Shown: positions 17,906-27,605 of the stretch, one piece after another
Position numbering within the stretch: the stretch's first letter is position 1
How the letters are laid out: each line of letters opens with the position of its first letter
NCBI RefSeq assembly: GCF_000154445.1
Contig: NZ_DS499567.1
Origin: Intestinibacter bartlettii
Lineage (GTDB): Bacteria; Bacillota; Clostridia; Peptostreptococcales; Peptostreptococcaceae
Strand: one strand, 5' to 3'
DNA length: 64,000 nt
The notes under the pieces: generated by a model
What the model saw: the letters and a program-made list of their open reading frames with translations, nothing else
The model's database searches: none
What the model was told of the DNA's origin: nothing
Made by a program: the position numbers and the translations under genes

Positions 17906-18190
17906 CTAAAATAATTTAACTGGAGCAGGGACGCCTGCCTCAGGAAGTAAAAATATAAATAGAGTAAGCAAAATTTCAAAAATTGTTATAAGTAAAAGTA
18001 AAAATTTAAAATTTCCCTTAGAAAATATATTGGCAAAGTTTAAAAATAAACTCAATATATTTAAACCTGCACTAATCCAAAATGCAACATAAATATTAGG
18101 AAGAATTCCTGATAAAAAAATTACTATTAAATAAAGTGTTTGGATAGCTATCGTTATTTTTAAAATCAATTTATTTTTATTATTTTTCAC
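17906..18190 (-). CDS. Small three-helix membrane protein
   Basis: A 94-residue hydrophobic protein with three predicted membrane helices (about residues 9-29, 34-54 and 60-83) and a short polar C-terminus. I place the start at GTG (18190), eight bases after GGGAG; a TTG two codons earlier sits too close to the ribosome site. No family is recognised. It is followed by no clear terminator and lies next to the divergent MarR-MATE operon. Base composition is like its neighbours. Confidence in it being a gene rests on the ribosome site and the clear helix pattern. Confidence 0.6.
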   Translation of the reverse strand: MKNNKNKLILKITIAIQTLYLIVIFLSGILPNIYVAFWISAGLNILSLFLNFANIFSKGNFKFLLLLITIFEILLTLFIFLLPEAGVPAPVKLF

Positions 18191-18317
18191 TGTCAAATCT
18201 CCCGTTTAATCAAATTTTTGTTAGCGATTATTATACATTATAAATAAGTTTCAATCAATAGAGTAAAATTTATAACGAAGTAGCGGAGTGGTTAATAACT
18301 GTATTTATTTTATAAAA

Positions 18318-18368
18318 TTGACAATTATCCGAAATCGGATTATAATATTAAAGTCCGATATCGGACTT
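18318..18368 (+). promoter_or_regulatory. Promoter with two MarR operators
   Basis: A near-ideal promoter is visible: TTGACA (18318-18323), 17-base spacer, TATAAT (18341-18346). The palindrome ATCCGAAATCGGAT (18327-18340) fills the spacer, and the perfect 18-base palindrome AAGTCCGATATCGGACTT (18351-18368) covers the expected start point. Both share the half site TCCGA/TCGGA. They directly precede a MarR gene, so autorepression by blocking polymerase is strongly suggested. Confidence 0.8.
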
Positions 18369-18383
18369 TGAGGGAGGGAAAAT

Positions 18384-18824
18384 ATGAGTAAACATTTATC
18401 TAAAAAAATGCTTGAATTAAATGAAATAATGAAAGAAACTGATGATCTTTATAGAAATCTTGCAAAAAAATTTAAGATGTCTGACTGTATGATCTGGATA
18501 CTTTATATATTACGAGAGGATGATAGATCAGTAACTCAAAGTGATATATGTAATATGATGTATATGCCGAAGCAAACTGTGAATTCATCTTTAAAAAAGA
18601 TGGAGTCTGAGGGGTACATAGAATTACTTAATATTAATGATAAACGAAGTAAACAAGTTTGCCTTACAGAAAAGGGAGTAGACTTAGCTAACAATACTGT
18701 AGACATAATTATTTCAAAAGAAAATAATGCTTTATCTAAAATGGATAAAGAGGAACAAGCATTATTTATCAATTTATTTAAAAAATATAAAGATTTATTA
18801 AAAGAAAGCTTTATGGAAATATAG
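18384..18824 (+). CDS. MarR family repressor
   Basis: A 146-residue winged-helix regulator. The DNA-binding region (about residues 30-100) includes VTQSDICNMMYMPKQTVNSSLKKMESEGYIEL and the wing NINDKRSKQVCLTEKG, typical of MarR. Dimerisation helices lie at both ends. A GGGAGGG site precedes the ATG. It is the first gene of a two-gene operon with a MATE transporter 17 bases downstream, and two palindromic operators overlap its promoter. The expected circuit is that a drug or metabolite releases the repressor and induces the exporter. The ligand is unknown. Confidence 0.93.
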   Translation: MSKHLSKKMLELNEIMKETDDLYRNLAKKFKMSDCMIWILYILREDDRSVTQSDICNMMYMPKQTVNSSLKKMESEGYIELLNINDKRSKQVCLTEKGVDLANNTVDIIISKENNALSKMDKEEQALFINLFKKYKDLLKESFMEI

Positions 18825-18841
18825 TACAAGGAGGAATATTA

Positions 18842-20176
18842 ATGACAATACAATTATCTGAACATTTTACTTATAAAAAAATATTTAGATTTGCCCTGCC
18901 TTCTATTGTTATGATGGTCTTTACTTCGATTTATGGTGTTGTAGATGGGACATTTGTATCTAACTTTGTTGGAAAAACACCATTTGCAGCAGTTAACTTA
19001 GTATGGCCATTTTTAATGATATTAGGTGCATTCGGATTTATGATAGGAACAGGTGGAAGTGCATTAGTTGCAAAAACACTTGGTGAAAATAAAAAAGAAG
19101 ATGCCAACAGATACTTCACAATGCTTATAACATTGGTAGTTATTTTAGGAATATTGCTTACAATTTTCGGACTTATCGTAGTTCGTCCGCTTTCATATGC
19201 ATTGGGAGCAAGAGGACAAATGCTTGAAGATTGCGTAACTTATGGAAGAACACTTATGATATTTAACACTGCATTTATGTTACAGAGTGTATTCCAAAGT
19301 CTTTTTATTACAGCAGAAAAACCAAGACTTGGGCTTATTATGACAGTGGCAGCAGGACTTACAAATATGGTGCTGGATGCGTTATTTATAGCAGTTTTTA
19401 AATGGGGCTTAGTTGGGGCAGCATTAGCGAGTGGTCTAAGTCAATGTATAGGTGGAATTTTACCATTAATTTATTTCTTAAGTTCTAAAAATGATACACC
19501 TCTTAAATTTGTAAAAACGAAAATGGAAGGAAAAGTACTTTTAAAAGCATGTGCAAATGGTGCATCAGAACTTATGACAACTGTATCTTCATCATTAGTG
19601 AGTATGCTTTATAACTTCCAACTTATGAGACTTGCTGGTCAAAATGGTATTGCAGCATATGGTGCAGTTATGTATGTTGAATTTGCATTTATTGCAGTAT
19701 TTATAGGATATTCAATAGGAACAGCTCCTATAGTATCTTATCATTATGGTTCAGAAAATCATAATGAAGTTAAAAATATGCTTCAAAAAAGTTTTAAAAT
19801 AATGAGCATTTTAGGAATTACTATGATGGTGCTTGCACAGATTTTGGCATCTCCCCTTGCAAAAGTATTTGTAGGATATGATAAGCAATTATTTGATATG
19901 ACTGTGCACGGATTTAGATTATTCTCATTCTACTTTATACTAGCGGGAATAAACATCTATGCATCTTCATTTTTTACAGCGCTTAATAATGGAATGATTT
20001 CGGCTATAATATCATTCTCAAGAACATTGGGATTTGAAACACTTGCAGTAATAATTTTACCTATATTCTTACAACTTGATGGAGTATGGCTTGCGATTAC
20101 TGTTGCTGAAATATGCGCATTTGTTATATCGATAAGTTTCTTAATTGCAAAAAAAGAAAAATATCACTATGCATAA
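18842..20176 (+). CDS. MATE family efflux transporter
   Basis: A 444-residue multidrug and toxin extrusion protein with twelve predicted membrane helices in two homologous halves. The early sequence ALPSIVMMVFTSIYGVVDGTFVSNFVG and GTGGSALVAKTLGE are typical of the DinF/NorM-like MATE fold; export is driven by sodium or protons. AAGGAGG precedes the ATG, 17 bases after the MarR gene, so it is co-regulated by that repressor. Substrate range cannot be predicted. After its stop codon lies about 320 bases without a complete gene. Confidence 0.92.
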   Translation: MTIQLSEHFTYKKIFRFALPSIVMMVFTSIYGVVDGTFVSNFVGKTPFAAVNLVWPFLMILGAFGFMIGTGGSALVAKTLGENKKEDANRYFTMLITLVVILGILLTIFGLIVVRPLSYALGARGQMLEDCVTYGRTLMIFNTAFMLQSVFQSLFITAEKPRLGLIMTVAAGLTNMVLDALFIAVFKWGLVGAALASGLSQCIGGILPLIYFLSSKNDTPLKFVKTKMEGKVLLKACANGASELMTTVSSSLVSMLYNFQLMRLAGQNGIAAYGAVMYVEFAFIAVFIGYSIGTAPIVSYHYGSENHNEVKNMLQKSFKIMSILGITMMVLAQILASPLAKVFVGYDKQLFDMTVHGFRLFSFYFILAGINIYASSFFTALNNGMISAIISFSRTLGFETLAVIILPIFLQLDGVWLAITVAEICAFVISISFLIAKKEKYHYA

Positions 20177-20496
20177 CATTATTTGACTTTTCAATAATAA
20201 AAAAATTTGAATTCACTTGAAAAGAAAAAAGATAATCAAAATACTGATATTGTAGATGATAAAGCTGACAACGATAGTGATTTATCAACAAATGAAGATT
20301 AAATATTAGTCTAGGAAGCAACTGATTTAAGTAAATGATTAGGGCTTTTATATATATGGCGTGTATTTCAAATTAGATTTACACGCTATTTTTTTGGATT
20401 TAATTAAAGAAGTTAAAATACTAATTCATAATAAATACTTAAATATATATTAAACTGTATATTATGATAAAATATACAAAATTTAGGAGGATAATT
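20177..20496 (+). other. Intergenic region with a possible gene remnant
   Basis: No complete gene is seen. Bases 20211-20302 carry an open stretch encoding an acidic tail (about 30 codons, including DNQNTDIVDDKADNDSD and a stop) with no start codon or ribosome site. It reads like the C-terminal end of a lost gene. A hairpin (GCGTGTA/TACACGC plus T7, 20359-20397) follows and may end the MATE transcript. The rest is AT-rich spacer and the promoter region of the next gene. Confidence 0.4.
20359..20397 (+). terminator. Terminator downstream of the MATE gene
   Basis: GCGTGTA pairs with TACACGC across a 14-base loop, followed by TATTTTTTT. Confidence 0.75.
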
Positions 20497-21264
20497 ATGA
20501 TTACATTAATCACATGTTTGATAGGTGGTTTAGGAGCTGGAATTGGGACAGGTCTTGCTGGGCTTAGTGCAGCTGCAGTTATATCACCTATGTTAATTAC
20601 TTTTTTAGGAATGCCAGCATACCAAGCAGTTGGAATTGCACTAGCATCAGATGTACTAGCAAGTGCCGTATCAGCTTATACTTATGGTAAAAATAAAAAC
20701 CTAGATATAAAAAATGGAATGATAATGATGATAACAGTTTTGATATTTACCATGGTAGGAAGCTATATATCTAGTTTAGTCCCAAATAAAATGATGGGTA
20801 ACTTTTCTGTATATATGACATTTTTAGTTGGACTTAAATTTATAATAAAACCAGTTATGACAACAAAAGACGATATGGAAGAAAAGTCAGTTAAAACAAA
20901 AATAATCCAATCTATATTATGTGGAATAATGATTGGGTTTATATGTGGATTTGTAGGTGCTGGTGGAGGAATGATGCTTTTATTAATCCTTACAAGTGTA
21001 TTAGGTTATGAGTTAAAAACAGCAGTTGGAACAAGTGTATTTATAATGACATTTACTGCACTTACAGGAGCTATGTCACACTTTGCAATAGGTGGAATGC
21101 CTGATTTTAAAATATTAATCCTTTGTATGTTATTTACATTTGTAGGTGCACAAGTATCTGCTAAATTTGCTAATAAATCTTCAGAAGAAGTTTTAAACAG
21201 GGTGCTTGGAATAGTATTATGTGCAATTGGGGCACTTATGATTGTAATGAATATGATAGCTTAA
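20497..21264 (+). CDS. TSUP/TauE-SafE family membrane transporter
   Basis: A 255-residue integral membrane protein of the TauE/SafE (TSUP) family, usually exporting or importing sulfite, sulfoacetate or related organosulfur anions. Both internal repeats are seen: GGLGAGIGTGLAGLSAAAVISP near the start and GFICGFVGAGGGMMLLLIL near residue 155. About eight helices are predicted. The chosen Met has AGGAGG seven bases upstream; an 11-residue longer frame lacks a site. It is followed directly by the remnant of a membrane Fe-S protein, hinting at a link between transport of an oxidised compound and electron transfer. Substrate unknown. Confidence 0.88.
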   Translation: MITLITCLIGGLGAGIGTGLAGLSAAAVISPMLITFLGMPAYQAVGIALASDVLASAVSAYTYGKNKNLDIKNGMIMMITVLIFTMVGSYISSLVPNKMMGNFSVYMTFLVGLKFIIKPVMTTKDDMEEKSVKTKIIQSILCGIMIGFICGFVGAGGGMMLLLILTSVLGYELKTAVGTSVFIMTFTALTGAMSHFAIGGMPDFKILILCMLFTFVGAQVSAKFANKSSEEVLNRVLGIVLCAIGALMIVMNMIA

Positions 21265-21697
21265 AAATGTCTACCGACATGGATGTTGGTTCGATAGTAT
21301 TTTGCTTAGATATTCTAAAAATAAAGAAATTCCAAGAGGATTTAAAAGTAAAGCAACTATTGTAGTAGTATTTATAATTTTTGTATTTATTTTAGGAACG
21401 AGAGTGTTTAAAGTATTTAGTAATTTTTCGAGTTTAGATTTTTGGGATAAGTTTGGATTTATATTTGTAACAACTTATCTTGTAGTACTTCTTATAAGTA
21501 CACCGTTGGCGTTTTTTATATCACCTAGAACATGGTGCCAATTTTGTACTATGGGAAGTATAGAAAAAATGCTAGGAACACTTGGCGAAAAAACTAAAAT
21601 TGCTAAGAATACAAATAAAAAGTTGAATGATATTAATTGCATTAAGTGTAAAACTTGTGTAAATAATTGCCCTAAGGGTATACTGGAGATTAAGTAA
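21260..21697 (+). pseudogene. 5'-truncated membrane 4Fe-4S protein
   Basis: The frame encodes three hydrophobic segments, the membrane-ferredoxin motif CQFCTMG, then a soluble four-cysteine motif CIKCKTCVNNCPKG. It matches the C-terminal two thirds of NapH-like proteins such as 7105-7689. The N-terminal part with the first CxxxCxRG motif is missing. Codons before the first possible start (a TTG at 21302 without ribosome site) still read HGCWFDSILLRYSKNKEIP, resembling the region just after that motif in relatives. A stop codon at 21257-21259 lies inside the TSUP gene. I therefore read it as a deletion remnant, possibly still translated by coupling. Confidence 0.65.
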
Positions 21698-21702
21698 TAT
21701 TA

Positions 21703-21742
21703 TGAAGGTTGTCACAAATAAAAATTGTGATAACCTTTTTTA
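21703..21742 (+). terminator. Terminator after the truncated Fe-S gene
   Basis: AAGGTTGTCACAA pairs with TTGTGATAACCTT with one bulge and is followed by TTTT. Confidence 0.8.
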
Positions 21743-21941
21743 AATTAATAAAAAATAGAGACTTTTGGATAGTATATAAATTATAAATGTTCCATTTTAT
21801 AGCTAATATTAAAATAATATAGTAAGATATTATTAATAAGATAATACTTAAGGAAATAAATAATCGACTTAGTAATAATATGATTTATGAATTATATTCA
21901 ATGGATACATAAACTAAAATTATAAAATTAAGGGAGATTTT

Positions 21942-24900
21942 ATGATGAAACGTACTTTATTAAATTTTTTGCTAGATAAAAATAATGGATTAATAATAGC
22001 TGATATGCCAACTGGTTTTGGAAAAACTTATAATTGTGTAGAAGTAATGTATGAATATATTTATATAAAAAATGGTATAAAAAAACAATTTTATATAACT
22101 ACATTAAAAAAAAATCTTCCAATACAAGAATTTAAAAAATGTATATGATAGAAATAACAATAAAAATTTTAAAAATGATGTATTAGTTATAAAATCAAAT
22201 TATGATTATATATTTGATAATTTTTTTGATGTAGAAATACCTTATAAATTTAGAGAGGAGATATATTATGAATTAGAAAAGAAATTAAAATTTTTAAAAA
22301 ATGAAGAAATAAAATTTGAAAATACTTTACTAGATATGAAGATAGAAACAGAAAACATAATAAGAAATGATTTAGAAATTAAATTTAGAAAAAACATAAT
22401 TAATATATTAAAAGATTTAAAGACTAATTCAACTAAAAAAGGAGAAAGTTTAAAGGATATATTAAAAAATAGACAATGATTACAAATGGATTGCTAAAAT
22501 TTATCCTACTGTATTTATGGATGATTATAAAATTTATTTATTAACTATAGATAAATTTTTATTAAAGAATACAGTATTGTTAAAACCTTCATATTATTTT
22601 ATAAGTGATCAAATTACTGACAATTCAATTATTTTCATAGATGAATTTGATACAGGGAAAGAAACAGTAGAAAGATCATTAATAAATAGAGCTTTGTCTT
22701 CTAAAAATGATTATATAAATTTATTTTTAAAAATATATAACTCATTTCAAAATCATATCTTTACAAGAGAACTTTCTATACTAAGTAATAGTATAAAAAA
22801 TGAGAAATATAGACTTAGTTATTTAAAAAAGAAATCTGAAGAAATATTTACGACTTTTAAATTAGAATATAATTATAAGACAATTGATAGCGTAATTGAT
22901 AGTAGACAAAGTTTCTTATTTAATGATAATTCATATCATACTATGTTGAGAAATAATAAAGATTATATTAGAGCGACATTTAATAAAAAAAATGAAAAGG
23001 TAGATATATTTTTTGAAGATAAGAATCAATATTATGAAAATAGACAAGAAGATGATATTATAATTTATTCTTTGGTGAGGAATATTTCAAGTTTTTTAAA
23101 TAAATTTAAATTTATGATATTAATATTGTCAAAGGATTATTCTGATTATATAAATAATATTAGAAAAGAAAATCAGGATAAGTTTACGGTTGAAAATGCA
23201 ATGAAGACTATTTATAGGGAATTTTCTTTTAATAAAGAAGAAATAAAAATATTAATGGATGAAATTTGTACAGACTTTGTATTAAGAGAAAATATAAATA
23301 CTGAAATACCAGATATGACATTTTATAATCATGGTTTTAAATATTTTGAATTTGAAGATAGTGATGAACATTTAAATGAAACTTCATTTAATTATATAAA
23401 TTTTTTTAATACACCGGAAAAGATCATCTTATATATTAGCAAAAAAGCAAAAGTAATAGGAATTTCGGCTACTGGCTCTATAAATACTGCAACAGGAAAT
23501 TATGATTTAGATTATTTAAGACATAAATTAAGAGATGATTTTAAAAGTATACCAGTTGAAGTTTATAAAAAAATAGAAAAAGAATTAGAGGATAATTGGG
23601 AAAACTATCATAATGGAAAAATAAATATAAATACAGAAATTGTAAATTTTAATGAGCAACAATTTTCTGTGGAACAAAGATTAGAAAAAATATTTAATGA
23701 TATTAGAAAGTCAAAATTATATTCACAAAAATTAAGTTTACTTGTTGGGGATAGTGAAACGGGTGAATATGTACTAGGTAGATATTGCAATATATTTAAA
23801 GTCATTAATGAGTTTGTAATTCATGACGATATAAAATCTTTTCTATGCTTAAATATGGTTTTACCTAAAGAGAATAAAGATAATTTTGATTTAAATATAT
23901 TTAAAGAATTTATGAGTGATTTAATAAAATTAAATAACAAACAGAATGAAAATATAAGTATAGAAGTTTTAGAGAGTAATAATTTTGAAGAGGATAAAAA
24001 AAGAATATTATCTAAGCTAGAAAAAGGAGAAAAAGTATTTATAATGTCATCTTATAAAACTGTTGGTGCAGGACAAAATCTACAATATAAATTTTTAAAT
24101 AAAAAGAATTTTGTTCAAATTGGTAAAAATATTGCAAAAAATGATTCTAGAATACAGAAAAAAGATATAGATGGATTATTTTTAGGTGATATAACTAATA
24201 TAGCTGTAAATATATATAGTGAAGATGGTATAGAAAAATCGGATTTACTAAAATATTTTTTACAAATAGAATACTTATATGAAAATGATGAGATAAATTA
24301 TGTTGAATTAGATAACCTAATAAAATTGGGATTTAGAAAATATATTGGAAGTGTAGAGGATAATGGCTATTATAGATGTTTGTCTAATTCTAAGCATATA
24401 AGAAGGCAAGTTACTAGAGATGTGGTGCAAGCAATAGGAAGAATATGTAGGACTTATGTAAAAAATAAAAATATATATATTTATACAGTGGAGGAACTAA
24501 TTAAAAAATTAGATATTAGGTGTTTAGATGGTTTTATTTTAACACCAGAAGTTCAGGCTTTCATTAATAAGGTAGAAGAGTTTGGATATATATATACAGA
24601 GCAGCAAAAAAATACTATAAATAGAGCAGAAAGAAGATCTTCGAAGGCTAAAAACTATATAATGTCTATGCTATCTAGGGAATGGGATAAAAGTAGTATG
24701 GAATTATGGAAAGAATTAAGAGAGATTGTTATAAAGTATCCAACTGCTAATGAAACCATATACAATAATTATGAAATAGTGAATGAATTATATATAAGTT
24801 GTGATAAGGATATAAATAAATATCTATATGCTCAAAATGGTGATTTTGATAACGTAATTATAGATTTTGATAATGATAAGGATGTATTTAAAAGTAACAG

Positions 24901-25450
24901 AAGGTGTTCTAATAAGGTTATATCTGAAGTTAGTTCAAAAGACGCTAGACTTTCTATTGTATTAAAGTATCCAGGATTAAAAGAATTTTTTATTAAAAAT
25001 GGATACGCAACTGAATTCAAACAAAATAAATATATACTATCACCAGTTTTATTTAATAATATTTATAAAGGTGCTATAGGGGAAATAACAGGGAAGTTTA
25101 TTTTAGAAAGAGAGTTAGGAATTATTTTAAAAGAGATTGATGATGAAGAAAAATTTGAATTTTTTGATTTTATGATTTCACAGGACATTTATGTTGATTT
25201 TAAACATTGGAAGCAGAATTACAGACAAGATAGGAATGATTATAAAAAAGAGATTACAAAAAAAATTAATAAGATAGGGGCTAAAAAGGTTTACATTATA
25301 AATATTGTGGAGAGGGAAGAGTATTCAAGATACACACAGGTCGATGAAAGAATAATAGAGATACCAGCTTTATTAGATACTAATGGAAATATAATAAGGG
25401 GAAGTTTGGACTTATTAAAGGGGGAAGTATATAATGATAAAAACAAATAG
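21942..25450 (+). pseudogene. SF2 helicase with C-terminal PD-(D/E)xK-like nuclease, two frameshifts
   Basis: Joined across two one-base shifts, this encodes about 1,168 residues. Helicase motifs appear in order: Walker A ADMPTGFGKT (Lys about 28), motif II FIDEFD (about 233), motif III GISATGS (about 505) and motif VI QAIGRICR (about 829). The QAIGR form resembles DinG-type helicases. Near the C-terminus, GAIGE, FFDFM and VDFKHWK fit the E-D-(D)xK layout of a PD-(D/E)xK nuclease. The frame changes in A-runs at 22134-22139 and 22464-22469, both within the 9-mer TTAAAAAAT; removing one A at each restores a single frame. Start: second or first ATG of ATGATGAAACG, after AAGGGAG. The stop overlaps the next gene by 17 bases. 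I infer a defence-type module; whether the breaks are real or assembly errors is open. Confidence 0.75.
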
Positions 25451-27521
25451 AATGTGTATTGAGTTTAATAAAGAAAATATACAAAGAGATTTTGATATAT
25501 ATGTAATAAGTAAAAATTCTGAAAAGGGAAAAAAAGAAAACTTTTTTGGAAAAAATGTACTAGATTTACCCCAACAAAAGTTTAAGGCACAATCAGTTGT
25601 GTATACATACGGAAACACATGGTATGTGATGTTTGCTAAAGACACAGTAGATAAATATGAATTTAAAAAAGTTATAAATGAAGAAGTAGAAAATACTACT
25701 GTTGAGAAAATTAACATTTTATACGAGAATATTTATCCTAATATACTAGCAAAATTACTATTTAATATTTTACAAAGTGATTATGATGGTAGATATACTA
25801 ATATAACAGGAAAATTATTTTATATGAATAGAAAATGGATGAATAAAAAGAAGAATGAATTAGATTCCTTTTATTGTTTAGAGGTAAAATTAGATAAAAA
25901 TATGAATTTAAGGTTAGATGTTGTTACTTTTAGTAAATTAAAATTTCATAAAATTAAAGATGTTAAAAATAACCCTCATTATATTTTTGATTTGAAAAGT
26001 GGATTATTAAGGAGAAAATTAAAAAATGAAGAAATTGAAAAAAATTTAATATATGTTCAAAAAAGTATTAATCCAAAATCTCATAATACAATTGATTTTT
26101 TAAAAATTGGAACAATTGAAAAATTTTATGATTGTAAGTTAGGCATACTTTCTAATTTTATGGATGATATTAAGAATGAATTGAAAGACTATATGAAAGT
26201 AGAGCATGGAGGGTTTGAAAATTATAATTCAATAGAATATAATGACCAGTATGATTGTAAAAATATAAATTATTTATCATTGCTAAATAATAAAGAATTA
26301 ATTATAGAAGACTTGATTAATACGGAGGAATCTAAAAAAATAGCAAAGTATATAAAATTAAAATTAAAGATGGACTATAAAATAGATGCTAAAATAGGTA
26401 ATTTAGATAAAAATAACTTTAATATAAGATTAATTCATAATAAAGATTTTTATAAAAATAATAAACTCAAAGACCCATATGAAAATATAGAAGAAAATGT
26501 TATAACTCAACATATAACAATAGAAAACTTTAATTTAGATAAAAAAGAATTAAATAAAGAAGATTTGTCTTTAACAAAAGTGTTGCAAGAATTAATTATT
26601 AAGAAAGATATTGTTAATAACAGAATATCATTAGTAGATTGGGAAGAGTATAACTATGATTTTACATTAACATTTGTAATGAGAAAAAAAGTATGTTATA
26701 TAGTTGATGATCAAGAAAGAAAAAAATATATCTACTGTAAAATGGATATATTAAAAAATGGTGAAATCAAAACAGAATTTTATGATGATAGTAAAAAAGA
26801 AAATTTAAATTTAAAAAATATATTCAATGAATTTAATTCTATTGAAGAAGTTTATAAAGAATATAGTAAATGTGGAGAGAAAACTATAGAAGGTTTATTT
26901 TACAAATCATTTAAAAATATAAATGTTATATTAAAGACTAATGAGTTTCCAATGCCTAATTATGAAAATTTAAAATATGCTTTGCAAAAAGTTAATCCTA
27001 ATGAACTTCTTGATGTTAAAGCAATTATAGAATGTATGGATAATTTTAAAGGTGAAAATATTGGTGATGATAAAAAAATAGATGAATTTATATTAAATTT
27101 GAACAAATTAAATAGATATGAAAAGAGAGAAAAAGTAAGAGCAGTTTTACCGTTTAGAAGTAAAGTAGGAAAAGATATAAATAGATATGTATATGAAAAT
27201 ATAGGAATTTTAATAACAGACTCTTTTAAAGGGCAAGTAGGAAAAGAAAGATTTTTTAATTCAGTAGTAGATATTAAATATATTAATAATAACAACAGAA
27301 GTATATATTATTTTGTAGGACTAAAAAAGATGTCTGATTTAAAGTTTGAATTAAAAAATTCAATACCAGTTAGAGAAATTGTCGGAGAAGAGAGAATAGA
27401 ATTTAAAGAGCTTGTGAAACTACTTCAGGTTGAGTTTGTAAAATATAAAAATTATACAGTTATACCATTCCCATTTAAATACTTGAGAGAGGCGATAAAA
27501 ATGCATATAAATGAATTCTAA
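25434..27521 (+). CDS. Large protein of unknown function, partner of the helicase-nuclease
   Basis: A 695-residue, Lys/Asn/Glu-rich soluble protein that I do not recognise. It starts 17 bases inside the helicase-nuclease gene with a GGGGGAAG ribosome site, so the two are translationally coupled. No signal peptide or membrane helix is seen. Distinct stretches include TQHITIENFNL (about 358), a region near 415-450, and a C-terminal segment with YYFVGLKKMSDL and the ending VIPFPFKYLREAIKMHINEF. Its length, that ending and the DinG-type helicase partner recall prokaryotic Argonaute or pPIWI-RE modules, but I cannot locate a catalytic acid set. This is a hypothesis only. Base composition is more AT-rich than flanking metabolic genes, consistent with transfer. 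Confidence 0.8.
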   Translation: MIKTNRMCIEFNKENIQRDFDIYVISKNSEKGKKENFFGKNVLDLPQQKFKAQSVVYTYGNTWYVMFAKDTVDKYEFKKVINEEVENTTVEKINILYENIYPNILAKLLFNILQSDYDGRYTNITGKLFYMNRKWMNKKKNELDSFYCLEVKLDKNMNLRLDVVTFSKLKFHKIKDVKNNPHYIFDLKSGLLRRKLKNEEIEKNLIYVQKSINPKSHNTIDFLKIGTIEKFYDCKLGILSNFMDDIKNELKDYMKVEHGGFENYNSIEYNDQYDCKNINYLSLLNNKELIIEDLINTEESKKIAKYIKLKLKMDYKIDAKIGNLDKNNFNIRLIHNKDFYKNNKLKDPYENIEENVITQHITIENFNLDKKELNKEDLSLTKVLQELIIKKDIVNNRISLVDWEEYNYDFTLTFVMRKKVCYIVDDQERKKYIYCKMDILKNGEIKTEFYDDSKKENLNLKNIFNEFNSIEEVYKEYSKCGEKTIEGLFYKSFKNINVILKTNEFPMPNYENLKYALQKVNPNELLDVKAIIECMDNFKGENIGDDKKIDEFILNLNKLNRYEKREKVRAVLPFRSKVGKDINRYVYENIGILITDSFKGQVGKERFFNSVVDIKYINNNNRSIYYFVGLKKMSDLKFELKNSIPVREIVGEERIEFKELVKLLQVEFVKYKNYTVIPFPFKYLREAIKMHINEF

Positions 27522-27605
27522 TTAAAAATACTAATGAAAAAGTATTTGAATAAATTTTATTCTAAAAATATAATAATAAAAATTTTAACTACACAGGGGG
27601 AAAAA

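Noticed and set aside
18270..18300. tRNA-like string AGCGGAGTGGTTAATAAC upstream of the MarR gene
   Set aside because: It resembles part of a tRNA D-arm but no acceptor stem, anticodon arm or T-arm can be folded around it.
22130..22145. Programmed ribosomal frameshifting in the helicase gene
   Set aside because: Both shifts are in the +1 direction within plain A-runs, with no slippery heptamer for -1 shifting, no rare-codon or stop pause pattern, and no obvious stimulatory hairpin.
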